Assembly: GCA_003489145.1 (NCBI GenBank)
Contig: DNJI01000066.1
Location: forward strand, 1 to 8,952
Length of the DNA stretch: 8,952 bases
Direction: 5' to 3'
From: Gammaproteobacteria bacterium
Lineage (GTDB): Bacteria; Pseudomonadota; Gammaproteobacteria; PS1; Pseudothioglobaceae
In this document: positions 1 to 4,946 of the stretch, in pieces
Layout: each line of letters starts with the position of its first letter
Position numbering within the stretch: position 1 is the stretch's first letter
Notes under the pieces: generated by a model
The model's database searches: none
Told to the model about the DNA's origin: nothing
What the model saw: the letters and a program-made list of their open reading frames with translations, nothing else
Position numbers and translations under genes: made by a program

Positions 1-456
1 CCTGCAGCAGAAAGTTCAGAGCCAGCACAAATGACCGCTGAGTTGTTTATGCAAATGGTACAAGTGACTGAAGTTGACGAAGGTATTACTGGTCCAGAAG
101 TGGATGAATCAATTAAATCAATGGCGACTAACGAATCTATTTTGCACGTTGCTATGTTTCCACTCAGTGAGCAAATCACCAATGTAACTGGCAAGCCTTA
201 CCGTCATTTAACCATTCATAATATTTGTGATGCTGCTACTGCCGGAAAGATTGCCGATATTGATGATCGTTATGCAGTGATTCTTCCTTGCCGTATTGCG
301 GTAGTTGAAGGTAAAGATGGTAAAATCAGAATGATTAGTATGAATCCTGATGTAATGCATGCTATGCAATTACCAGAAGATGCACTAGGTCCTGCGATGG
401 ATGTAGCTGAAAAAATGAATGCGATTATTGAAGGTGCTCAAGAAGGTTCTTTCTAA
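1..456 (+). CDS. DUF302 domain protein, 5'-truncated by window edge
   Basis: This is the C-terminal part of a DUF302-family protein; the family has no firmly assigned biochemical role. The frame is open from base 1, and ten codons rich in Ala, Pro, Ser and Glu precede the first in-frame ATG at 31, which has no convincing Shine-Dalgarno site. I therefore treat the gene as entering from the left, probably through a flexible linker. The DUF302 signature is the Asn-Ile-Cys-Asp motif (bases 220-231), followed about 20 residues later by Leu-Pro-Cys-Arg (283-294), then an acidic residue, Lys-Asp-Gly-Lys and a final Asn-Pro. The two cysteines sit where the family's conserved cysteines lie. Everything visible looks soluble, with no membrane segment, but an N-terminal signal or anchor could lie outside the window. 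The gene ends at a strong terminator. The family call is by motif memory and is fairly confident; the full length is unknown. Confidence 0.7.
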   Translation, partial: PAAESSEPAQMTAELFMQMVQVTEVDEGITGPEVDESIKSMATNESILHVAMFPLSEQITNVTGKPYRHLTIHNICDAATAGKIADIDDRYAVILPCRIAVVEGKDGKIRMISMNPDVMHAMQLPEDALGPAMDVAEKMNAIIEGAQEGSF

Positions 457-474
457 ATAGATTTTAATCGTTAT

Positions 475-504
475 AAAAAAGCCTGCAATTGCAGGCTTTT
501 TTTT
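475..504. terminator. Bidirectional intrinsic terminator
   Basis: A perfect 16-nt GC-containing palindrome, GCCTGCAATTGCAGGC (481-496), has a run of A on its left (475-480) and eight T on its right (497-504). It forms a strong hairpin with a U-tract on either strand. It lies 18 nt after the stop of the DUF302-type gene and 9 nt before the stop of the opposing DUF423 gene, so it should end both transcripts. Confidence 0.93.
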
Positions 505-513
505 CGTCTAAAA

Positions 514-879
514 CTAAGGATTTTTTGCCAATCTTAATAAACTTAACCAGCCCAAAATAAACAACATACCGCCAATTGGGGTGATAAACACCATTGCATG
601 TATTTTACTAAAAGTATATAAATATAAACTTCCTGAGAATAACACAATGCCAATGGAAAATATCCAGCTACTTTGTTTAACAGCTTGTGACGGTTTGTAT
701 TGGTAATACACAGCCAGCATAGCAACGATTAGTGTGTGATACATTTGATAAGTTGCCGCTGTTTGCAGACGTGCAATGTCTTTAATCTCTAACACGTCTT
801 TTAACATATGCGCTGACATAGCACCTATTGCAACCGCCATAGCACCACTTAGGGCGATAAAAATCCAGATTTTTTTCAT
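514..879 (-). CDS. DUF423 small inner-membrane protein (YgdD type)
   Basis: This is a 121-residue integral membrane protein of the DUF423 family, which includes E. coli YgdD; its function is not established. Four hydrophobic segments are visible, at about residues 4-22, 47-62, 71-91 and 95-115. The family's conserved motifs appear in order: Gly-Ala-Met-Ser-Ala-His near 19-24, Tyr-Gln-Met-Tyr-His at 44-48, Phe-Ser-Gly-Ser-Leu-Tyr at 81-86, and Thr-Pro-Ile-Gly-Gly followed by Gly-Trp at 100-111. The length is normal for the family. The ATG start is followed directly by a Lys-Lys pair and the first membrane segment, which fits. The region just upstream is very AT-rich and has no clear Shine-Dalgarno site. 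The gene stands alone, convergent with the DUF302-type gene and divergent from the small gene at 1042. Confidence 0.9.
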   Translation of the reverse strand: MKKIWIFIALSGAMAVAIGAMSAHMLKDVLEIKDIARLQTAATYQMYHTLIVAMLAVYYQYKPSQAVKQSSWIFSIGIVLFSGSLYLYTFSKIHAMVFITPIGGMLFILGWLSLLRLAKNP

Positions 880-911
880 AAGTATTAATAATAAAAAAGC
901 TAACCTCTTTA

Positions 912-941
912 ACTATACGCCTAATCAATAAATGATAGTAA
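912..941 (-). promoter_or_regulatory. Possible sigma-70 promoter for the DUF423 gene
   Basis: Reading the minus strand, a -10-like TATAGT (912-917, five of six consensus bases) lies 18 bp from a weak -35-like TTACTA (936-941). It faces the DUF423 start about 33 nt away. The -35 element is poor and the DNA is AT-rich, so this is only a candidate. Confidence 0.3.
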
Positions 942-955
942 CGTTTAGTGTGTTT

Positions 956-984
956 TTGAGGTGGTGAAATAAGGTGTATATTTA
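956..984 (+). promoter_or_regulatory. Possible sigma-70 promoter for the gene at 1042
   Basis: TTGAGG (956-961) and TATTTA (979-984) are separated by 17 bp and face the gene that starts at 1042. Transcription would begin near 990, just at the left edge of the leader hairpin. The -10 match is mediocre, and TATATT at 977-982 is an overlapping alternative. Confidence 0.3.
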
Positions 985-990
985 AAACAA

Positions 991-1012
991 GCCGATGTAT
1001 AAATACATTGGC
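991..1012 (+). promoter_or_regulatory. Leader hairpin or operator-like inverted repeat
   Basis: A ten-base left arm (991-1000) and a ten-base right arm (1003-1012) pair completely around a two-base centre; the only non-Watson-Crick pair is G994-T1009, a wobble in RNA. The repeat ends 18 nt before the Shine-Dalgarno site of the next gene. It could be a 5'-UTR stabilising hairpin if transcription starts near 990, or a dyad operator. It has no following T-run, so it is not a terminator for rightward transcription. Confidence 0.5.
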
Positions 1013-1041
1013 GGAATGTTCAATAATAAAGGAGATATATC

Positions 1042-1458
1042 ATGTTAGCGCATACAATGAAAAACTTTGAAACTTACCCAACCAATCGTATCGTTGCAAT
1101 TATTGATTCCAAAATGGAAGCGGATGAAGTCTGCTGTGACTTAATGAATGCTGGATTTGACAACTCTGAAATTGATGAATCAGTTGGCACTGATGGTTTA
1201 AAGTTTCTTGATCCAGATGGTCGTAGTCATGGGTTAATGACTAAGCTAATACGTAAGTGGCAATTTGTTGCCCAAGGCGAAGAATATAAATACTTGAAGC
1301 TTATTAAAAAAGGTCTGCAAGAAGGTCATACGGTTGTTAGTGTTCCAACATTAACGAAGATTGCTCGTCAAAAAGCTGCGTCCATTCTTAGATTACATAA
1401 TGCCAAAGACATTCGTTTTTATGGTCGGTTTTATGTAGAACACTTAGATGCCGCTTAA
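1042..1458 (+). CDS. Small soluble protein of unknown function, possible stress-protein-like fold
   Basis: I do not recognise a named gene. The 138-residue product is soluble with no signal peptide. It opens with a hydrophobic strand (Arg-Ile-Val-Ala-Ile-Ile-Asp, about 16-22), a helix with Cys-Cys-Asp-Leu and an Ala-Gly-Phe turn. A Gly-Thr-Asp-Gly segment, an Asp-Pro-Asp-Gly turn and a His-Gly-Leu follow. A second strand (Thr-Val-Val-Ser-Val-Pro) comes next, and then a C-terminal Phe-Tyr-Gly-Arg-Phe-Tyr-Val-Glu. This alternation, and a tail like the aromatic-Gly-Arg-aromatic ending I recall in small uncharacterised bacterial proteins, suggest a compact alpha/beta domain of stress-protein type; that is inference. 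The ATG at 1042 is preferred to the one at 1057 because GGAG (1031-1034) lies seven bases upstream. This is one of only two strong ribosome-binding sites in the window, so expression may be high. It has its own promoter region and converges on the methyltransferase gene. Confidence 0.75.
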   Translation: MLAHTMKNFETYPTNRIVAIIDSKMEADEVCCDLMNAGFDNSEIDESVGTDGLKFLDPDGRSHGLMTKLIRKWQFVAQGEEYKYLKLIKKGLQEGHTVVSVPTLTKIARQKAASILRLHNAKDIRFYGRFYVEHLDAA

Positions 1459-1485
1459 ATAAAGAAGCAACAAGACTTTATTTAA
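1455..1485. repeat. Inverted repeat spanning two convergent stop codons
   Basis: TTAAATAAAG (1455-1464) and CTTTATTTAA (1476-1485) are perfect ten-base complements around an 11-base loop. The left arm carries the stop codon of the gene at 1042 (1456-1458), and the right arm carries that of the methyltransferase gene (1478-1480, read on the minus strand). The stem has only one G-C pair and no clean U-tract, so it would be a weak bidirectional terminator at best. No better terminator is present between these two convergent genes. Confidence 0.5.
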
Positions 1486-2113
1486 AAAAGAGAGTTATAT
1501 CGTGTCCATAAAATTGGACGCGAGAGTTCCATGATTTAGCTAAATAATTCATTGTGGTTTGACTAAAAAAACAAATATGAGTCGGGTCATCTTTGTAATA
1601 CCATGATGCAAAATCTACTTGGTCATTAATCATCTTGGTCATGATTGCTAGTGTGCCACCTGTATTTAGCATTTTATATAGTCTATTTAATTCATCACCA
1701 GGCTTGGATAAATGCTCGACCACTTCGGTGGCGGTAATAAAATCGTATTGATTGTTAAAAATGGCCTGATCATTGGCATAGAATTTATCAAACAAATCAA
1801 CCGCGTACCCTTGCTCTTCAAACATCAATGATAAAGTTGGCCCTGGGCCAGAGCCAAAATCTAAGCCTTTGGCGCCTGATTTAATACAATCTATAACTGG
1901 ATTAAACGCTTTAGATAAAAACGCACGATAGTGCTTATCTTCAGGATTGTTTTGATGGGAGTCGTAACGAGTTTTTTCTGCTGCTTCGCTCAGATGAAAC
2001 TCTTTGGGTGTAAAAACCAAATCACAAGACGAACATGAAAAATAACTGGCATCCTTATTCTTGAAATAAGACTGACTTTGCTTAGAACAACATAATGGAC
2101 ACTGATTAGCCAT
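1478..2113 (-). CDS. Class I SAM-dependent methyltransferase with N-terminal zinc-binding knuckles
   Basis: The product is a 211-residue methyltransferase. It starts with two Cys-x-x-Cys pairs (Cys5/Cys8 and Cys27/Cys30), a pattern typical of a small zinc ribbon. A Rossmann-type methyltransferase domain follows. The SAM-binding motif I is at about 83-91 (Gly-Leu-Asp-Phe-Gly-Ser-Gly-Pro-Gly), an acidic motif II is near 106-109, and Thr-Glu-Val-Val-Glu-His-Leu at 129-135 is typical of the Methyltransf_23/11 group. A Gly-Gly turn follows at 152-153, then Asp-Pro-Thr-His at 176-179. This layout is common among methyltransferases of unknown substrate, and I cannot name the substrate. The ATG lies 21 nt after the slyD stop on the same strand, with only a weak AGCGA-like ribosome-binding site, so the two genes are probably cotranscribed. 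There is no signal peptide; it should be cytoplasmic. Confidence 0.85.
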   Translation of the reverse strand: MANQCPLCCSKQSQSYFKNKDASYFSCSSCDLVFTPKEFHLSEAAEKTRYDSHQNNPEDKHYRAFLSKAFNPVIDCIKSGAKGLDFGSGPGPTLSLMFEEQGYAVDLFDKFYANDQAIFNNQYDFITATEVVEHLSKPGDELNRLYKMLNTGGTLAIMTKMINDQVDFASWYYKDDPTHICFFSQTTMNYLAKSWNSRVQFYGHDITLFFK

Positions 2114-2134
2114 TACGTCGCTTAAATAGCAATT

Positions 2135-2617
2135 TTAGTGTGAACAAGAGCCTGAATGAACGTGACCATGGTCTAACTCATCTTTTGTTGCTTCTCTAAC
2201 ATTTTCGATGCTCACATTAAAATGTAATGTTTCACCTGCCAATGGATGATTGGCATCGATCGTAACGGTCTTCTCATTGATTTCTTTAACATGAACTGCA
2301 AATGGATTACCCTGCTCATCTTGAGACTGTAATTGCATGCCAATTTCTAAGTTGTCAATACCTTGCAAAGCTTCCATTGGGATTTCTTGAATCGCCTCAG
2401 GATGATGAACGCCATAACCCTCTTCTGGATTAACTGATACGTCACAAGATTCGCCAACTTTCATACCTTCTAATGCGCTTTCTAAGCCAGGAATAATGTT
2501 ACCGTGACCTTGGATAAACGGCATCGGCTCTTTACCTTGTGATGAATCAATGATATCGCCTGCATCATTTTTTAGTGTGTAGTGCATTTCTACTACTGCG
2601 TCTTTTTTTACTGTCAT
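2135..2617 (-). CDS. slyD: SlyD-type FKBP peptidyl-prolyl isomerase with His-rich tail
   Basis: This is a cytoplasmic prolyl cis-trans isomerase and chaperone of the SlyD branch of the FKBP fold. The N-terminal FKBP half (about 1-68) has Met-His-Tyr-Thr-Leu at 11-15, Asp-Ser-Ser at 24-26 and the loop Gly-His-Gly-Asn-Ile-Ile-Pro-Gly-Leu-Glu at 37-46. The insert-in-flap domain occupies about 70-128. The fold closes with Asn-His-Pro-Leu-Ala-Gly at 123-128 and the last strands. The C-terminus is short and metal-ligand rich: His150, His152, His154, Cys158 and His160. In E. coli a longer tail of this kind binds nickel and other metals, so a reduced metal-binding role is plausible here. The ATG start is well supported by GGAG at 2626-2629 (minus strand), eight bases away. 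The gene lies between the tRNA-Lys terminator and the methyltransferase gene, and I see no strong promoter directly before it. Confidence 0.93.
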   Translation of the reverse strand: MTVKKDAVVEMHYTLKNDAGDIIDSSQGKEPMPFIQGHGNIIPGLESALEGMKVGESCDVSVNPEEGYGVHHPEAIQEIPMEALQGIDNLEIGMQLQSQDEQGNPFAVHVKEINEKTVTIDANHPLAGETLHFNVSIENVREATKDELDHGHVHSGSCSH

Positions 2618-2662
2618 TTTATTGTCTCCGTTTGTACACTTAACGTGTTGCTTTTAAATATC

Positions 2663-2692
2663 AAAAAGGGCTTCCTATATGGAAACCCTTTT
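2663..2692 (-). terminator. Intrinsic terminator after tRNA-Lys
   Basis: On the minus strand, AAAAGGG, one mismatch and TTCC pair with GGAA and CCCTTTT around a five-base loop, followed by further T (TTTTTGA). It starts nine bases beyond the 3' CCA of the tRNA gene and precedes slyD, so it should end the tRNA transcript. On the plus strand the U-tract is only four bases. Confidence 0.85.
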
Positions 2693-2700
2693 CGAGAATA

Positions 2701-2776
2701 TGGTGGGGCGTGAGCGATTTGAACGCTCGACCAATGGATTAAAAGTCCAGTGCTCTACCAACTGAGCTAACGCCCC
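2701..2776 (-). tRNA. trnK: tRNA-Lys (anticodon UUU), CCA encoded
   Basis: A complete 76-nt cloverleaf reads on the minus strand. It has a perfect seven-pair acceptor stem (GGGGCGT with ACGCCCC), a D stem GCTC/GAGC, an anticodon loop CTTTTAA with TTT at 2741-2743, a five-base variable loop, a T stem GAGCG/CGCTC with loop TTCAAAT, discriminator A73 and an encoded CCA (2701-2703). A73 and the U-rich anticodon are the usual identity elements for lysyl-tRNA synthetase, whose gene lysS lies 2.8 kb upstream on the same strand. One oddity is that the top pair of the anticodon stem is C27-U43, a mismatch where E. coli tRNA-Lys has a G-U wobble. The gene has its own promoter (2790-2819) and terminator (2663-2692). 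Confidence 0.97.
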
Positions 2777-2781
2777 ATAAA

Positions 2782-2810
2782 AAAGTGAAATTATACATTA
2801 ACGTCACTTT
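2782..2810 (-). terminator. Possible weak terminator of ihfB enclosing the tRNA-Lys -10 box
   Basis: On the minus strand AAAGTGA (2804-2810) and TCACTTT (2782-2788) form a seven-pair stem with a 15-base loop, and the right arm runs into six T. It lies about 36 nt after the ihfB stop. The large loop and the low GC make it a weak terminator. The loop contains the -10 element of the tRNA promoter, so the repeat could equally be coincidental or a regulatory dyad. Confidence 0.4.
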
Positions 2811-2819
2811 GTAAATCAA
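2790..2819 (-). promoter_or_regulatory. Sigma-70 promoter of tRNA-Lys
   Basis: On the minus strand a perfect TATAAT (2790-2795) lies 18 bp from TTGATT (2814-2819). The tRNA 5' end is 13 bases beyond the -10 box, so the primary transcript would carry a leader of only about six or seven nucleotides. The discriminator is AT-rich, unlike the GC-rich one of classical stringently controlled tRNA promoters. Confidence 0.7.
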
Positions 2820-2845
2820 TCAAAATTAGTCTTTATTTTATCTTT

Positions 2846-3124
2846 TTACTGGTTATCAACCGCTTCTCTTAGTGATTTTCCCGGCTTAAAAAATGGTACA
2901 AACTTTTCACCGACTTGCGTTCTTTCACTAGTTTTAGGATTAATACCTAAACGCGCTTTTCGATGTTTTTTATAAAAACCACCAAACCCTCTAACTTCAA
3001 CCCCATCACCTGAAACAATACCTTGTGTTAACGCCTCTAAAATTACTTCAACAGAAGTCTTAGCATCGGCCTTAGAAAGGTCAGAATGGTTGGATAAATT
3101 AAAAATAAGATCAGTTTTTTTCAT
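2846..3124 (-). CDS. ihfB: Integration host factor subunit beta
   Basis: This 92-residue DNA-bending protein belongs to the HU/IHF family. Paired with IhfA, it bends DNA sharply at specific sites in replication, recombination and transcription. The N-terminal helical dimer region is followed by Val-Glu-Val-Arg-Gly-Phe-Gly-Gly-Phe (42-50), where Arg45 corresponds to the arginine that reads the TTR part of IHF sites in the E. coli beta subunit. The beta arm carries Gly-Ile-Asn-Pro-Lys-Thr at 60-65, with the intercalating proline at 63, and the C-terminal half has Val-Pro-Phe-Phe-Lys-Pro-Gly-Lys at 76-83. Position directly after rpsA, as in E. coli (cmk-rpsA-ihfB), favours IhfB over HU or IhfA. 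The ATG has no Shine-Dalgarno site, because a hairpin occupies that stretch (3132-3159). It is probably read from rpsA, 48 nt upstream. Confidence 0.93.
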   Translation of the reverse strand: MKKTDLIFNLSNHSDLSKADAKTSVEVILEALTQGIVSGDGVEVRGFGGFYKKHRKARLGINPKTSERTQVGEKFVPFFKPGKSLREAVDNQ

Positions 3125-3131
3125 GATTAAT

Positions 3132-3159
3132 ATCAGTTATATATCGCTATACAACTGAT
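3132..3159 (-). promoter_or_regulatory. GNRA-capped hairpin in the ihfB leader
   Basis: On the minus strand two 12-base arms pair fully, with one G-U wobble, around the loop GCGA, a GNRA tetraloop. The hairpin starts 13 bases after the rpsA stop and ends seven bases before the ihfB ATG, covering the normal Shine-Dalgarno position. No T-run follows, so it is not an intrinsic terminator. Each arm also contains ATCAG followed by a TTR-like end, one mismatch from the IHF consensus WATCARNNNNTTR. It may control ihfB translation, act as a processing site between rpsA and ihfB, or be a protein-binding dyad. Confidence 0.65.
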
Positions 3160-3172
3160 TAAAAAGCATTAT

Positions 3173-4846
3173 TTATTTTTTTGCTTTTTTCAATAAATCA
3201 CCTAAAGTAGAACCTGTTGCATCGTCAGAAGATTGCTTATTGTAATCTGCCATCGCTGCTTGCTCTTCCACAGAATCTTTAGCTTTAATACTGACTGAAA
3301 TGTTACGAGATCTTCTATCAACATTAACAATAACCACTTCAACTTCAGTGCCTGTTTTTAAGACTGTAGTTGCATCTTCAACACGTTCTTGTGAAATTTC
3401 ACCGGCTTTTAAGTAACCTGTAATATCGTCAGCTAAAGTAATAACCGCACCTCTTGGATCTACTTCGGCAATCACACCCTTAACAATAGAACCTTTCTTG
3501 TTAGATGAAGCGTAAGACATAAAGTCATCTTCTTCTAATTGCTTAATACCTAAAGAAATACGCTCTTTTTCAGCATCAATATTTAGAATAACCACTTCAA
3601 GCTCTTGACCTTTAGAATAATTAGAAACTAACGCTTCTGAAGATTGCTTCTCCCATGAGATATCTGCTAAATGGATTAGGCCATCAATACCGCCTGGAAG
3701 GCCAACAAATAAACCAAAGTCAGTGATTGATTTAACTACTACGCCAATCTTGTCACCTTTATTGCAGGTTGCTTCAAATGCTTCCCAAGGGTTTTCTTGT
3801 GCTTGCTTCATTGATAATGAAATACGATGCTTAGATTCTTGAACGTCTAATACCACAACATCAACTTCTTGACCGAGTTTAACGATCTTAGAAGGACGTG
3901 CATTTGCATTTGTCCAATCCATCTCTGAAACGTGAACCAAACCTTCAACACCGTCTTCGATGCGTACAAACGCTCCGTAGTCAGTAAGGTTAGATACTGT
4001 ACCAGTAACTTTCTTGCCAATTGGAAGACGGTCTGAAATATTATCCCAAGGACTAGCAGTAAGCTGCTTAAGACCTAGTGACACACGCATCTTCTCTTTA
4101 TCGTAGTTAAGAACCTTAACCGTAATCTTGTCGCCAATAGTCAACTTCTCAGATGGGTGGTTAACACGCGTCCAAGAGATATCGGTAATGTGTAGTAAAC
4201 CATCAACACCACCAAGATCAACAAACGCACCGTAGTCAGCAAGGTTCTTGACGATACCTTCGATTTCTTTGCCTTCTTCTAATGTTTCAAGTAAGGCTTC
4301 ACGATCTGCTGAGTTAGCTTCTTGCATCACTGCTTTTCTAGAAATAACGATGTTGTTTCTAACTTCGTCCATCTTAATAACAATGGCTTCAATTTCTTGA
4401 CCAGTTAAGTATGAGAAATCTTTAACTGGGCGCACATCAACCAATGAGCCTGGTAAGAACGCTTTAACCACGCCAATATCAACTGTCAAACCGCCTTTAA
4501 CAGCGCCAGTAACAATACCAGTTACCACTTCTTTAGAATTCATTGCAGTTTCAAGTGACTGCCACAACTTGATGCGCTTGGCATCAGCATGTGACAATAA
4601 TGTATTACCTAGGCCATCGTCGATTGATTTAAGCGCGACTTCTACAATATCGCCTTCTGCAACTTCGATTTCACCTTGTGGATTTTTAAATTCGTCTAGA
4701 GAGATAAAACCCTCTGATTTTAAGCCAACATTAACAATCGCTTTTTCACGATTAATGCTAACGACGGTACCCATTAATAAAGCACCTACTTTTACGTTTT
4801 GTTGTTCTGCGCTGTTTTCAAACAGCTCTGCAAATGATTCTGACAT
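3173..4846 (-). CDS. rpsA: Ribosomal protein bS1
   Basis: This is the 30S protein S1, which binds mRNA leaders and lets ribosomes start on structured or Shine-Dalgarno-poor messages. Six S1/OB-fold repeats are visible, at roughly 21-86, 105-171, 192-260, 277-347, 364-434 and 451-520. The first two diverge, as in E. coli; repeats 3-5 have the RNA-binding pattern Asp-Tyr/Phe-Gly-x-Phe followed by Gly-Leu-x-His. The tail after 520 is charged and ends in lysines. The chosen start is the ATG at 4846: its N-terminus (Met-Ser-Glu-Ser-Phe-Ala-Glu-Leu-Phe) aligns with E. coli S1 and gives exactly 557 residues. The frame also stays open to a TTG at 4885, which would add 13 untypical residues and is rejected. 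Only a weak GAAG precedes the ATG, as I recall for E. coli rpsA, where S1 represses its own translation. It lies 90 nt after cmk and 48 nt before ihfB. Confidence 0.97.
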   Translation of the reverse strand: MSESFAELFENSAEQQNVKVGALLMGTVVSINREKAIVNVGLKSEGFISLDEFKNPQGEIEVAEGDIVEVALKSIDDGLGNTLLSHADAKRIKLWQSLETAMNSKEVVTGIVTGAVKGGLTVDIGVVKAFLPGSLVDVRPVKDFSYLTGQEIEAIVIKMDEVRNNIVISRKAVMQEANSADREALLETLEEGKEIEGIVKNLADYGAFVDLGGVDGLLHITDISWTRVNHPSEKLTIGDKITVKVLNYDKEKMRVSLGLKQLTASPWDNISDRLPIGKKVTGTVSNLTDYGAFVRIEDGVEGLVHVSEMDWTNANARPSKIVKLGQEVDVVVLDVQESKHRISLSMKQAQENPWEAFEATCNKGDKIGVVVKSITDFGLFVGLPGGIDGLIHLADISWEKQSSEALVSNYSKGQELEVVILNIDAEKERISLGIKQLEEDDFMSYASSNKKGSIVKGVIAEVDPRGAVITLADDITGYLKAGEISQERVEDATTVLKTGTEVEVVIVNVDRRSRNISVSIKAKDSVEEQAAMADYNKQSSDDATGSTLGDLLKKAKK

Positions 4847-4936
4847 ATTTTCTTCTTTGATATTGACCGGTAAATTATCCAACAACGGTGTAAGTTGGGT
4901 GATTATCGGGTTAGTTTATTTATAAAGCTTAACCGC
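4847..4936 (-). promoter_or_regulatory. rpsA leader (structured, SD-poor translation initiation region)
   Basis: This gap separates cmk from rpsA. On the minus strand it begins inside a perfect hairpin at the cmk stop. It then holds a short CCAAC/GTTGG stem (4894-4898 with 4879-4883), two GATAAT elements that could serve as -10 boxes but lack good -35 partners, and a purine-rich run with GAAG (4852-4855) five bases from the ATG. The E. coli rpsA leader likewise lacks a canonical Shine-Dalgarno site and depends on structure for autogenous control by S1. Equivalence here is inference. Confidence 0.45.
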
Positions 4937-4946
4937 TTAAGCTTTA
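4923..4946 (-). repeat. Perfect inverted repeat over the cmk stop codon
   Basis: TAAAGCTTAA (4923-4932) and TTAAGCTTTA (4937-4946) are perfect ten-base complements around a four-base loop (4933-4936). On the minus strand the first arm contains the last cmk codons and its TAA stop. No U-run follows, so read-through into rpsA is expected; a role in processing, transcript stability or weak attenuation is possible. Confidence 0.6.

Noticed and set aside
543..725. 60-codon minus-strand open frame inside the DUF423 gene
   Set aside because: It is a shifted-frame shadow of a gene with all family motifs intact.
923..935. IHF-consensus-like site upstream of the DUF423 gene
   Set aside because: It misses the TTR part, and single near-matches are expected by chance in DNA this AT-rich.
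3161..3189. AAAAAGC/GCTTTTT inverted repeat at the end of rpsA as a terminator
   Set aside because: One arm is simply the Lys-Ala-Lys codons of the S1 tail, the loop is 15 bases and AT-only, and ihfB continues in the same direction.
4847..4885. In-frame 13-residue extension of rpsA from a TTG codon at 4885
   Set aside because: The ATG at 4846 aligns with the E. coli S1 N-terminus, gives exactly 557 residues and has a GAAG at close spacing; the TTG has no support.
4569..4925. 118-codon open frame on the plus strand opposite rpsA
   Set aside because: It is a low-complexity Ser/Thr-rich antisense frame over a highly conserved gene, with no ribosome-binding site and no recognisable domain.
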